DNA of 64,000 bases from an uncultured Eubacteriales bacterium (GCA_949299535.1 CASGAQ010000009.1:20007-84006); one strand, 5' to 3'. Positions 39,316 through 47,670 are shown, counted from the stretch's first letter. The notes: a model not told the origin generated them from the letters alone. Numbers and translations are program-made.

Positions 39316-39371
39316 CAAAAACAGCAAGGCGGCCGGCTCTCACAAACAATATTGCAGCCGCGCTGTTTTTG
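39316..39371 (+). terminator. Hairpin between DUF6873 gene and esterase
   Basis: Perfect 10-bp arms CAAAAACAGC / GCTGTTTTTG with an inner GCGGC/GCCGC stem and a T-run in the 3' arm. It lies 37 bp after the DUF6873 stop, but also just downstream of a TATAAT box (39302-39307), so it could be an attenuator for the esterase instead of a simple terminator. Confidence 0.6.
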
Positions 39372-39401
39372 AAAAAATAAAAGATAAAGGAAGTTTTTCA
39401 T

Positions 39402-40250
39402 ATGATCCCGCATCCCTCTATTGAAGTTTTTAAATTAACTCAAACCCCCTCAAAAGATATCACCCTAACATCTTATATCGCAGGCACAGCCGAAGATATG
39501 AAGTTCAATTATAAAAGAAAAGCTATTCTCATCTGCCCCGGCGGCGCATACTCTTTCTGCTCCAACAGAGAAGGAGAGCCTATCGCAACCTCCTTCCTCG
39601 CGGCAGGTTATAACGCATTTGTGCTAGATTATTCCGTTAAAAATGCTCAGCAGGAAGGAAAAAAATTCCCCGGACAACTTATAGAAGCCGCTCTTGCAAT
39701 GAAATTCATCAAAGACAACGCCGAAAAGTTTCATATAGATCCGAACTATGTTTTCGTAACGGGTTATTCGGCCGGCGGTCATCTTGCCGCTTCACTCGGT
39801 ATACTCTACAACAGCGAATATGTTACAAGCGCCATCGATATGCCGGAAAATTACGCACGTCCCACGGGAATGATACTTGCATATCCTGTTATTTCGGCGG
39901 GAAAATACGCGCATCGCGGATCATTCAACAATATTCTTCAAGATGAAAAAGACGATGAAAAAGCAAGAGACAGAGTTTCTCTCGAAAAACTCGTAGATGA
40001 AAACACGGTTCCTGCGTTTATTTGGCACACAAGAGAAGACAAAGCTGTTCCCGTTGAAAACTCGCTTATGTTAGCCTCCTCGCTTGCAGCAAATAAAATC
40101 CCCTTTGAAATGCACATATATCCTTACGGCGGTCACGGTGCCTCGCTCGCAAATTCCATCGTAAACGCGAACAATCCAACGATCGCACAGTGGTTTGGTG
40201 AAGCCGTTCGCTGGATGGGTACTATCAATGCAGAAAGCAAAGAAGAATAA
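39402..40250 (+). CDS. Alpha/beta-hydrolase, carbohydrate acetylesterase-like
   Basis: 282 residues without a signal peptide. It shows the GYSAGGHLAAS nucleophile elbow (Ser about 126), the oxyanion loop CPGGAYSFC, an acid in HTREDKAVPVENS and a His in YPYGGHGAS. This set is typical of the BD-FAE/axe-type esterases that remove acetyl groups from xylo-oligosaccharides in the cytoplasm. This would fit with the GH31 enzyme at 1351-3714. Confidence 0.85.
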   Translation: MIPHPSIEVFKLTQTPSKDITLTSYIAGTAEDMKFNYKRKAILICPGGAYSFCSNREGEPIATSFLAAGYNAFVLDYSVKNAQQEGKKFPGQLIEAALAMKFIKDNAEKFHIDPNYVFVTGYSAGGHLAASLGILYNSEYVTSAIDMPENYARPTGMILAYPVISAGKYAHRGSFNNILQDEKDDEKARDRVSLEKLVDENTVPAFIWHTREDKAVPVENSLMLASSLAANKIPFEMHIYPYGGHGASLANSIVNANNPTIAQWFGEAVRWMGTINAESKEE

Positions 40251-40324
40251 ATTTATCCTAAATCGATAATAAAATAGTTAATATTATAAAAATCATAAAT
40301 AATTAAAAAACTTGCAAAAAAGAC

Positions 40325-40353
40325 TTGACACACGCGGCTTACTATGATACAAT
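40325..40353 (+). promoter_or_regulatory. tRNA-Pro promoter
   Basis: TTGACA (40325-40330) and TACAAT (40348-40353), 17-bp spacing. Confidence 0.85.
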
Positions 40354-40387
40354 ATTACATGCTGATGGCAAAAGCAATCAGCAAAAT

Positions 40388-40463
40388 CTGGGTGTGGCGC
40401 AGCTGGTAGCGCGCTACCTTGGGGTGGTAGAGGCCGCTGGTTCAAGTCCAGTCACTCAGACCA
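40388..40463 (+). tRNA. tRNA-Pro (anticodon GGG)
   Basis: 76 nt with CCA encoded. Acceptor CTGGGTG / CACTCAG, T-loop GGTTCAAGTCC, anticodon stem CTACC / GGTAG around the loop TTGGGGT, giving anticodon GGG (40421-40423) for CCC and CCU. Its 3' 45 nt are the left attachment site of the element that follows. Confidence 0.97.
40419..40463 (+). repeat. attL: 45-bp direct repeat in tRNA-Pro
   Basis: Identical over 45 bp to 56587-56631, from the anticodon loop to the CCA end. The flanking bases differ on both sides, which fixes the repeat length. It marks the site-specific insertion of the element at 40464-56631. Confidence 0.95.
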
Positions 40464-40472
40464 AACAAAAAT

Positions 40473-40515
40473 AATCCGAACATTTTCCTTGTTGGAGAAG
40501 CGTTCGGATTTTTTG
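40473..40515 (+). terminator. Terminator after tRNA-Pro
   Basis: AATCCGAAC / GTTCGGATT with T-run. It lies inside the element; a second, different terminator with a similar stem follows attR (56637-56680), which is probably the original chromosomal one. Confidence 0.85.
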
Positions 40516-40666
40516 TTTTATATCGTCATCCAAGCGCAAAATAAGAATTGCCTCCGACAGGGATATTCCCATCGGAGGCTTTGTGCATTTTTCTCACATA
40601 TACATTCGTGGTATTTTCTTTTGAAATCGCTTTTGATATAATATAATCACAAAGGAGAGTGATTCC

Positions 40667-41401
40667 ATGAAATACAAAAACGCCAAGGATATTTTCCCTG
40701 AAAATCTATTACGACAAATTCAAAAATACGTTTCGGGTGAACTCATCTACATTCCGTCCGACATGCAAAAGAAAAAGGAATGGGGAGAAACCTCGGGATA
40801 CCGTCGGTATTTATACGAAAGGAATCGAGATATCAAAACTAAATTCTCGGAAGGCGCCACCATAGAAACTTTAGCAGAAGAATACCACCTCTCTTTTGAT
40901 TCCATCAAAAAAATTGTTTACAGCAAAAAGGAGGTCGTTATGTTAGAATACAAAGCCACGCTTTCAAGTGCCATGCAATATGCCAAAGCAGGAAAAATCG
41001 AAGAATGGGTACACACTTATCTGCTCTCAGACGGACACAATAAAGCTTTTTCTGATGGTCTCAAACTGTTTGACCGTTATTGGATAGGACCTATTACAAT
41101 GCCGCTTTCCGAATTTCCGAGATGTGTCGGTCCAGAAGAAGGCATGCGCTATCCGATACCCGAAAATTATTTTGAAAAGCATGTCAAAAGACTCATGGAT
41201 GTCATTCAAAACAACAACGATATGCCCCCGTTGGTCGTTCATTTTCATGATCACAAATGGGAACTTAACGACGGCAATCACCGTCATGAAGCTTATAAAC
41301 GTCTCGGTATTACCGAATATCCCGTTATTGTTTGGATCACCGAAAAAGATGAGTACGAGGAGTTTTTGAGTCAATACAGTGAATTCTTAAATAAGGAATA
41401 G
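40667..41401 (+). CDS. CD3324-type helix-turn-helix fused to a ParB-like domain
   Basis: 244 residues in two parts. Residues 1-90 (KYKNAKDIFPENLLRQIQKYVSGELIYIP..., then TIETLAEEYHLSFDSIKKIV) match the CD3324/Mor-like DNA-binding domain of Clostridia. Residues about 130-240 hold a ParB/sulfiredoxin-like core (PPLVVHFHDHKWELNDGNHRHEAYKRLG, then YPVIVW). The NDGNHR motif is the nucleotide-binding signature of such domains. Partition, regulatory and enzymatic roles are all possible. Ends at a strong terminator. Confidence 0.72.
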   Translation: MKYKNAKDIFPENLLRQIQKYVSGELIYIPSDMQKKKEWGETSGYRRYLYERNRDIKTKFSEGATIETLAEEYHLSFDSIKKIVYSKKEVVMLEYKATLSSAMQYAKAGKIEEWVHTYLLSDGHNKAFSDGLKLFDRYWIGPITMPLSEFPRCVGPEEGMRYPIPENYFEKHVKRLMDVIQNNNDMPPLVVHFHDHKWELNDGNHRHEAYKRLGITEYPVIVWITEKDEYEEFLSQYSEFLNKE

Positions 41402-41410
41402 GACTATTTA

Positions 41411-41448
41411 CAAATTTCGGCAGAGGAATTGCTTCCTCTGCCGATTTG
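41411..41448 (+). terminator. Terminator after the ParB-like gene
   Basis: 16-bp stem around TTGC loop: TCGGCAGAGGAA / TTCCTCTGCCGA, flanked by CAAAT/ATTTG. Confidence 0.85.
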
Positions 41449-41683
41449 TGTTATAATGGGATTGATAAAAAAGCCTTTCTCCGAGAGGAAGACCATGGAA
41501 GAATCTTGCAACTTTAGAGGCATGGGCTTTGCCCATTGCGTTTGTAATACAAAGGCAAAACTGGCACACACGCGATAAAACAGAATGATTGGAATTTGAT
41601 GCATTCTACTTAAATTCTCCACATGAGGGATGGTGAATTATTCGCAAAAAGTGTATACTTATTGCCGAAAGGAGGCGTTAACA
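41449..41683. other. Non-coding stretch with hairpin, possible minus-strand RNA
   Basis: No convincing gene. A hairpin GCATGGGC-TTT-GCCCATTGC lies at 41519-41538. On the minus strand the segment from about 41561 to 41466 starts GCCTTTG and ends GAAAGGC followed by TTTTTT, so it could form a closed RNA with its own terminator. The promoter region for the XRE gene lies at its right end. Confidence 0.3.
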
Positions 41684-42142
41684 ATGAAGCAACAAGATAT
41701 AGGACGCTTTATCGCAGAAAAACGGCGAGCAAGGAATCTTACACAGGAACAGCTTGCTGAACTACTTGGTGTATCAAACAAAACCGTTTCTAAGTGGGAA
41801 ACAGGAAAATCTATGCCAGATTATTCTATTGTTGAATTACTGTGTAAGGAGCTGAATATTACTATTTCCGAATTGATCGCGGCAAAGGAAAAAGAGTCTG
41901 AAAGCACACCGATATATACTGAAGAACAAGTGGCTTTATTGTTATATAAAGCACAACAAATGGAGAATAAAAAACGTATTCATTTTGATGGTTCAATAAG
42001 TAAACCAATAAAAAAAGGAATCACAATGGGGTCCGTGTTAGCGATGATAATCAGCTACACAACTTGGAAATCGATAGGATGGGCAATCCTTCACGGCTTA
42101 ATGAGTTGGGGCTACATCATCTATTATTTGATTAGATACTGA
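41684..42142 (+). CDS. XRE-family regulator with C-terminal membrane segments
   Basis: 152 residues from ATG at 41684 behind AAAGGAGG. The Cro/C1 helix-turn-helix (RNLTQEQLAELLGVSNKTVSKWETGKSMP) is at 18-50. Residues about 108-150 contain one or two hydrophobic segments (SVLAMIISYTTWKSIGWAI, GYIIYYLI), so the regulator may be membrane-attached. Many Clostridia have such XRE-plus-membrane proteins; the target is unknown. Confidence 0.88.
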   Translation: MKQQDIGRFIAEKRRARNLTQEQLAELLGVSNKTVSKWETGKSMPDYSIVELLCKELNITISELIAAKEKESESTPIYTEEQVALLLYKAQQMENKKRIHFDGSISKPIKKGITMGSVLAMIISYTTWKSIGWAILHGLMSWGYIIYYLIRY

Positions 42143-42163
42143 TCTTCCCGATTTATCACATCA

Positions 42164-42199
42164 CCCCCGATAGACTTCAAAAATCTATCGGGGGCTTTC
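42164..42199 (+). terminator. Terminator after the XRE gene
   Basis: CCCCCGATAGA / TCTATCGGGGG, then CTTTCTTT. Confidence 0.9.
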
Positions 42200-42200
42200 T

Positions 42201-42320
42201 TTATGCACTTACCTTTTTATCATGTTTTTCCATTTCTTTTTTTACTTTCCACTCCTCAAATTCACGCTTTCCTTCCACCGATTCAAAGAACGCAAGCGTC
42301 ATTGGCGTCACCAGCGTCAT
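42201..42320 (-). CDS. Small remnant ORF (39 aa) of mobile-element type
   Basis: Reads MTLVTPMTLAFF...EFEEWKVKKEMEKHDKK. It is coupled by an ATGA overlap to the end of another short minus-strand reading (to about 42502) that ends ...YIDEKGDFVFLRMTA. The charged, helical C-terminus looks coding, but there is no clear ribosome site. Probably the tail of small transposon-associated genes. Apart from this and the XRE terminator, 42143-42547 shows nothing I can name. Confidence 0.35.
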   Translation of the reverse strand: MTLVTPMTLAFFESVEGKREFEEWKVKKEMEKHDKKVSA

Positions 42321-42547
42321 GCTGTCATTCGGAGGAACACAAAATCACCCTTTTCATCTATATACCGTATCGAAAAAGGCTTTTTTGTCCTGAAAGATGA
42401 AATTTTTTCAAAATATTTTTGAAAACGAACTTCGGCACAATTTGAGACGAAGTTGCAGACAAAAAGAAAAAGCCACTCCGCACATTTGCCGTTTTCGGAC
42501 AAACATGATAGAATGACTTCAGAAAATATATAATTCGGAGGTTATTT

Positions 42548-42898
42548 ATGGAACTTACTTACAGAACGGTAAACGGTGTGCAGATACCCAATTTGAGATT
42601 GCCTAAGCAAAAGAATCTTCCCATCGGCAAGTACGGCATGATGCGCCTCGACTACCTCAAAAAACACCGCCGCGGCACCTACACCACGCTTCTCACATCG
42701 TGCACGCTCAATCAGCACCTCTACGATACGGAGCAGGAAGCAAAGCGTCAGATTGACCTCACCCTCTCCCGGTTGTTAAACGAGCGCGGCATCACCGAGA
42801 AACTCAAAGCCGCTGACCCTCTCCGTTGGGCGCAGGAAATGAACAACGCGAAACAAAGCGCCGAGGAAATTGTGCTGAATGAGATAATTTATCACTAA
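42548..42898 (+). CDS. TnpV-family transposon-encoded protein
   Basis: 116 residues (PIGKYGMMRLDYLKKHRRGTYTTLL...WAQEMNN...AEEIVLNEIIY). These blocks are the family signature of TnpV, a small protein of unknown function carried by many Clostridia conjugative and transposable elements. GGAGG ribosome site. It supports the mobile nature of the surrounding DNA. Confidence 0.85.
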   Translation: MELTYRTVNGVQIPNLRLPKQKNLPIGKYGMMRLDYLKKHRRGTYTTLLTSCTLNQHLYDTEQEAKRQIDLTLSRLLNERGITEKLKAADPLRWAQEMNNAKQSAEEIVLNEIIYH

Positions 42899-42905
42899 AG
42901 CAAAT

Positions 42906-42943
42906 CACCGCCGAGAGCGACCAAACGGTTACTCTCGGCGGTG
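42906..42943. repeat. Dispersed hairpin repeat, copy 1
   Basis: Arms CACCGCCGAGAG / CTCTCGGCGGTG around CGACCAAACGGTTA. It lies between tnpV and metG at the 3' ends of both. Related to 45021-45058 and 47671-47707. Confidence 0.85.
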
Positions 42944-42979
42944 TTGTTGTTTACCACTGACTCAAAAAAACTAAAAAGA

Positions 42980-44562
42980 CTATTCTACTTTCGAGAACAG
43001 TATGGAAATATCCGAAGGAATTTTTTTAACGGAAATCGTCTGTTCTTCCCATTTCAGTTCAATACCCAGCCACTCGGACACCTTCTGCGATGAAAATGGC
43101 AAGAACGGATGCAGTAAATTTGCAATGTTGCAATTAAATAAGTGCATACAGCAATGGTTTCTTTGCAGTCATCGATGTTATCCACCCGTGTTTTCCAAGG
43201 CTGCTTTGCATCATAATAGGTGTTGCCGAAATGAATACCTTCGAAAATATCTTCGAGAGCCTCTTTGAATGCACCTTTCTCGATTTTTGCCCCAACAGAA
43301 TCATACAGCAGTTTTACGCGTTCAATAATGGAGCTATCTATTGTAACAGCGGAAATCTCGCTATTGAGATATTTAACTGCAAAGGCAAGAGTACGGTTTA
43401 CAAAGTTTCCCCACGCTCCCACCAACTCGGAGTTGTTCTGTTTTTTGAATTCTCTCCAAGAGAAATCCGTATCCCTTTTTTCGGGGCCATTGGCAATAAA
43501 GAAATATCTTATAGCATCGGGGTTGTATTCTTTGGTAATATCCTTCGCCCAAACCGCCCAATTTTGACTTGTAGAGATTTTCCTTCCCTCAAGCGTAATA
43601 TATTCGCTCGAAATAATGTCATCCGGCAAGCGCAATCCCTCTCCGTGAGCTAATAAAAGCGAGGGCAAAATGATAGTGTGAAATGGTATATTATCCTTAC
43701 CGTGTACATAATAGTGACGGCTTTCTGCGCCGTATGCGTCCTTGAAATCAATTCCTCTTTCTTCACACAATACAGAGGTAGCTGATAAATAACCAAGAAC
43801 ATTCTCCGCCCATATATAGATTTTTTTATCCTCATATCCGTCTTTGGGAACATCGATGCCCCAATCAATGTCGCGCGTAATAGCACGATCTCGGAGTCCT
43901 TCGTCGATATACCTCTTTGTAAATGCGATAGCGTTTTTGCGCAAATACGGATGAGCATCGAGGAAATCACAGAGTTCATTTTTTAGTTTTGATATTTGCA
44001 AAAATAATTGAGTTGTTTCTCCAAAATATAGCGGTGTGCCGCAATCGGCGCATTTCGCATCAATAACGGTGTCTACCTCTAATACTTCTCCGCAGGAATC
44101 ACACTGATCTCCACGAGTTGCCGAACCACACGCCGGACAAACTCCCACGACTAATCTGTCTGTGAGTACCTTGTTACACGTGGGGCAGAAAGCTTGCTTT
44201 ACTGTTCTTTCTTCTATATAGTCACTACTATATAGCTTCTTGTGAAATTCCGAAACAAACGCCTTATGCTTTGAGTCTGATGTCTTGGTATAGAGATCGT
44301 ATGAGAAGCCAAGCTTTTCGAATACCTCACAAAACTCTTTGTGATAATGCTCGCTGATTACATCAGGTGAGGAATTCTCCTGCTTTGCTCTGATAGTAAT
44401 CGGTGTACCGTGACAATCACTGCCGGATACATAAAACACACGCTTTCCTTTTGCTCTGAAATAACGGGCCAGAACATCACCCGGAAGAAGGGCAGCTATG
44501 TGCCCGATGTGGAGAGAACCATTCGCGTATGGCCAAGCTCCACCTACAATAATGTTTTCCAT
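42980..44562 (-). pseudogene. metG: Methionyl-tRNA synthetase with late frameshift
   Basis: Class I synthetase. HIGH is at residues 18-21 and the KMSKS loop appears as KISTS (328-332). Four CxxC pairs (C126/129, C142/145, C154/157, C171/174) give the two-knuckle zinc type that differs from the usual Firmicutes enzyme. The open frame runs 44562-43054 (502 aa), but its last about 21 residues are out of frame. The expected ending (NIANLLHPFLPFSS...EWLG, closing ISILFSKVE) continues in the next frame to 42980, so one base was lost near 43124-43132. About 50 C-terminal residues of the anticodon-binding helices are changed. Activity is uncertain. Preceded by a T-box. Confidence 0.85.
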
Positions 44563-44599
44563 AAATCATACCTCATTTCTTTTTTGGTTGTAACACTTA

Positions 44600-44927
44600 G
44601 TTGTTGTGCAGAAAACTGCAAAATAAAAAAAACGCTCTCACCCCCATACACACATAGTACAAGGGACGAGAGCAAAAACTCACGTGTTACCACCCTAATT
44701 CACTCGTTTCTCACGATAACAAGCCTTATCAAGTTCGGACAGGAAATGATCCATCGAAACTCTATCGCTGTTACGGGCGATCCCGGCGTAGCCTAATCAC
44801 AAAGACTCGGTACGCAGCTCGGAGACCATGTTCGGCAAAATACGCTTTACCCATTCACAGCACATCCGAAGATGATGGGATTCTCTGAAAAGCTTCAAAT
44901 GCTTACTCTTTCTCGTCGTTGCTATTA
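44600..44927 (-). promoter_or_regulatory. T-box leader of metG
   Basis: Minus-strand leader of about 330 nt. The T-box core AGGGTGGTAACACGTG (44680-44697) follows a long stem I region. The terminator GCTCTCGTCCC / GGGGGTGAGAGC with T8 (about 44624-44676) lies just before metG. A possible specifier ATG is at 44854-44852 in GTGAATGGGT. Uncharged tRNA-Met would favour readthrough. The class is certain from the core; the specifier is a reading by eye. Confidence 0.88.
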
Positions 44928-44933
44928 AAATGT

Positions 44934-44962
44934 ATTATATCACATTTTTGCTTAAAAATCAA
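44934..44962 (-). promoter_or_regulatory. metG promoter
   Basis: TTGATT (44957-44962) and TATAAT (44934-44939) on the minus strand, spacing 17 bp, directly upstream of the T-box. Confidence 0.85.
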
Positions 44963-45020
44963 TAGATTTTGAAAAAATGTTTTTATTTGTGCTAAATACA
45001 ACGTGTACTGTACACATGAT

Positions 45021-45058
45021 ACCGCCGAGAGCGACCAAAAACAGTTACTTTCGGCGGT
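45021..45058. repeat. Dispersed hairpin repeat, copy 2
   Basis: ACCGCCGAGAG / CTTTCGGCGGT around CGACCAAAAACAGTTA, 31 bp after the last gene of the MerR operon. Confidence 0.85.
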
Positions 45059-45088
45059 GAAGGGTCTTGCGCGAGGCGGAACAAGAGA

Positions 45089-45535
45089 TTATTTCCATCT
45101 TCCAAGCTGTTCTTTCTTTTCTTGTTCTTGACGCTCTTTTTCTTCTGCATCGATTCGGTTAACAATTTTACCTTTGTTCTTGATTCTATACAGTATCAAA
45201 CCACCAACCAATCCGACAAAGTAAACCAAGATAGAAAGAACTTTTACAATTGAGGGAAAGAACAGAATAAATGGTATCATCCAAGGAATCGTGGCAAGAA
45301 GAAAAGACGAACCGCTATCAAGCATTTTATTTTCTTCATCAGCAGTTAAATTTGAGCCGTATGCCGTTCTGAATCCATTTTCCACTTTTTCATTTTTGAA
45401 TAGGAGTGCTTGAAAAATCATCAATGCAATTAAAAGCAACGGCATCACAGACAAAACCGTGACATTTATGTTTTTATAAAAAACGATGGCAGCTACAATG
45501 TTTGCGATGATGGTTATACAGTAATATATAATCAT
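45089..45535 (-). CDS. Membrane protein, last gene of the MerR operon
   Basis: 148 residues from MIIYYC (GGAGGA 8 bp upstream, start directly after the preceding stop). Four hydrophobic segments (about 2-18, 24-43, 77-95, 97-118) and a charged Glu/Lys tail facing the cytoplasm. It has the size and topology of SdpI-like proteins, but no signature is clear. Confidence 0.7.
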   Translation of the reverse strand: MIIYYCITIIANIVAAIVFYKNINVTVLSVMPLLLIALMIFQALLFKNEKVENGFRTAYGSNLTADEENKMLDSGSSFLLATIPWMIPFILFFPSIVKVLSILVYFVGLVGGLILYRIKNKGKIVNRIDAEEKERQEQEKKEQLGRWK

Positions 45536-45537
45536 GG

Positions 45538-45870
45538 TCAATCCTCCGTTTCCCTTGAAAGAGGACAAAAGCCTTTTCTTCCACAATTCGGGCATTTGAA
45601 AACTCGGTCATCATTCATATGAATAGAAAACGCCGCTTGCCACCACTTGGGATAAAAAGATTTATTGCATTTTGGGCAGATATATTTCTTTGATGCGATA
45701 TGCTTTCCGGCGGCGAACCACACGATCACGGAAAAGATGGCTACCGGAACAGCAATCACCCACCACGGAACATCATATTGCTGATCAAACCAATTCACCT
45801 TGCAGGAGGTCAAAGAAAAAGTCAAAGCTACTGTTATAAAAACAAAAGCAAGTTTTTTCATTTTCATCAC
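45538..45870 (-). CDS. Membrane protein with zinc-ribbon tail
   Basis: 110 residues. A signal-like segment ends in LTSC (possible lipobox, Cys23), followed by a second hydrophobic helix (about 35-54) and a four-cysteine zinc site (CPKC...CPNC, about 71-99). Overlaps the hydrolase gene by 4 bp (ATGA). Function unknown; it likely forms part of a small membrane complex with the next gene. Confidence 0.7.
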   Translation of the reverse strand: MMKMKKLAFVFITVALTFSLTSCKVNWFDQQYDVPWWVIAVPVAIFSVIVWFAAGKHIASKKYICPKCNKSFYPKWWQAAFSIHMNDDRVFKCPNCGRKGFCPLSRETED

Positions 45871-46883
45871 TCTCCTTTAATAAAATTGACAAAATCGGAA
45901 ATCACCTCACTCGGAAAATCAACTCGGGTATATATTGACGAAGGATCTGTAGTATCAATCTTATATCCGAAATGGCTTATGTCGTCATATACGCATATGG
46001 AGATTTTTGCGGAATCTGAAAAGAGCGTTGACCATAGATTGAGATCCTCGTCAAAGGATTGCTTATCAAATTTGCTATTAATGATAAGCGTGTTGATATT
46101 AGCCTCAATAATATTTTGAGCGGTGTCAATGCTATTATATGATGCCCAATAATAGTCAGTCGCGCCGTAATAATAGTATCCCTTTGCCGAAGAAGCGCTT
46201 GCATTTTTTGCGGCAGTTGCATAAGTGATGTAAGACTCTTTATTAGCAGGATCTGCGGCTGAATATTGATCGCATGCAATATCCGCAAGATGCCGTGCCG
46301 AGCTATTGAAAAGGATCATACCATCAATCCCTTCCGTGTTTGCTGCAAGCTCGGTTGCAATCTGACCACCAAGGCTGTGACCGAGCAAGTACAAGCCAGA
46401 AATATTTTGTGTTTTCAAAAATCCAATGGCAGCATTGCAGTCATCGAGGTATTCTTCCTCGATACCGCACTTCATATCAAACTTATCGGCATAACCGAAT
46501 GTTCTTTTCTCCACTCGCAAGGAATTGATACCTTTTTGAGCAAGTCCACGAGCTATATCTTCAAACGGTTTCAGCACTCCGATGGTTTCATCGTAATCAC
46601 TCGGACCGGAACCTGCAATCAAAAGAACCGTAGGATGAGCTTTGCAATCGTTAATATAAGTATAAACCGCATTTAATTTGTATCCGTTGCTTTCTAAAAC
46701 AAACCGCTTTTCCTCAATACTGCTTTGGGGAGTATCTTGGTTAGGCGTATTCGTTGATTCATTTGGAATCGTCGCAGTATTATCACTTGTTTCATTTGTA
46801 TCAGGGTTTTCGGTATTACATCCGGAAAGGAAAAATATACACATAAATAAAATAAACGCTATAACTCTTTTCACTTGTCTCAC
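45867..46883 (-). CDS. Lipid-anchored alpha/beta-hydrolase
   Basis: 338 residues. Signal peptide with lipobox LSGC (Cys about 22), a Thr/Asn-rich linker to about 55, then a hydrolase fold. The nucleophile elbow is LLGHSLGGQIA (Ser about 169). The IAGSGPSDYDET oxyanion segment and the C-terminal SHFGYK histidine are present. It resembles secreted acyl-esterase/peptidase-like hydrolases that in other bacteria carry an N-terminal DUF3887 domain, which is absent here but found in the neighbouring MerR protein. Confidence 0.82.
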   Translation of the reverse strand: MRQVKRVIAFILFMCIFFLSGCNTENPDTNETSDNTATIPNESTNTPNQDTPQSSIEEKRFVLESNGYKLNAVYTYINDCKAHPTVLLIAGSGPSDYDETIGVLKPFEDIARGLAQKGINSLRVEKRTFGYADKFDMKCGIEEEYLDDCNAAIGFLKTQNISGLYLLGHSLGGQIATELAANTEGIDGMILFNSSARHLADIACDQYSAADPANKESYITYATAAKNASASSAKGYYYYGATDYYWASYNSIDTAQNIIEANINTLIINSKFDKQSFDEDLNLWSTLFSDSAKISICVYDDISHFGYKIDTTDPSSIYTRVDFPSEVISDFVNFIKGE

Positions 46884-47581
46884 CTCGCATTCAAATCATA
46901 ATATCCAAGCCAAAGACCGTCAATTTTTCCACCGTGGAAAACATATGTGATTTTCAGACCGAGCTTTGTATATCTGACGAAACAATAAAGTTTGTTTGAA
47001 AATCTATCATCGGCAACCGTTTTTTCGATTGAAACGAAATCACCAAGGGGAGCTAACGTATCTTTTCGCACAACGCAATAAACTTCTTTGGGCATATATT
47101 GCGCCAAGCGAGGACTTAAATGCTCATAAAGAACATTGTCATCTCCATTCAAAATAGCTTCCGTACAGAGCCGAGCGATTTCTTTTTCTTTTGCATCCAT
47201 AGCAGAAGAAAGTTGCCAATCTTCGTTGAAAATGTTTTTACCGGATTCAAGTGCCGATAATGCTTCATTCAACAGATTGATTTCTCGTACTCGCGATTCG
47301 ATAGAAGCATATATTTCTGCTCGTTTAGAAAGAACGGCTTCTTTCAAATCCGTTCCGCTATTTTGTAACTCGGCGATTGCCTTTACGGATAATCCCAAAG
47401 TTCGAAGAACAAGAACATTTTTTACAAGAGATAATTGTTCCTCAGTATATTGACGGCGAGATGAAGTTCCGACCGTCGTGCTTTGGATGATGCCTTTCTC
47501 TTCATAAAAGCGAAGCGTTCGTGATGTAGTGCCAAGCATCCTACACACTTCGGTAATATCGTATATTTGCTGTTGGTACAT
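46880..47581 (-). CDS. MerR-family regulator with DUF3887-like ligand domain
   Basis: 233 residues. The MerR helix-turn-helix and wing (YDITEVCRMLGTTSRTLRFYEEKGII...SRRQYTEEQL) are at 5-50 and a dimer helix reaches about 115. Residues about 140-230 (EAILNGDDNVLYEHLSPRLAQYM, ending VFHGGKIDGLWLGYY) have the length and end pattern of DUF3887. First gene of a four-gene operon, overlapping the hydrolase by 4 bp. A MerR-type operator sits just upstream. Confidence 0.85.
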   Translation of the reverse strand: MYQQQIYDITEVCRMLGTTSRTLRFYEEKGIIQSTTVGTSSRRQYTEEQLSLVKNVLVLRTLGLSVKAIAELQNSGTDLKEAVLSKRAEIYASIESRVREINLLNEALSALESGKNIFNEDWQLSSAMDAKEKEIARLCTEAILNGDDNVLYEHLSPRLAQYMPKEVYCVVRKDTLAPLGDFVSIEKTVADDRFSNKLYCFVRYTKLGLKITYVFHGGKIDGLWLGYYDLNAR

Positions 47582-47598
47582 ATCCTCACCCCCTCTAT

Positions 47599-47639
47599 AT
47601 TATATCATACCACTTGACGTTGCGTCAATGTCAAGTGGT
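47599..47639 (-). promoter_or_regulatory. MerR-type promoter/operator with 19-bp spacer
   Basis: Minus strand: TTGACA (47629-47634) and TATGAT (47604-47609) are 19 bp apart, the long spacer that MerR proteins twist. A perfect dyad ACCACTTGAC-N11-GTCAAGTGGT (47609-47639) lies across that spacer. Confidence 0.88.
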
Positions 47640-47670
47640 AAATATTTTTTTAATGCTATTAATTATAAAA

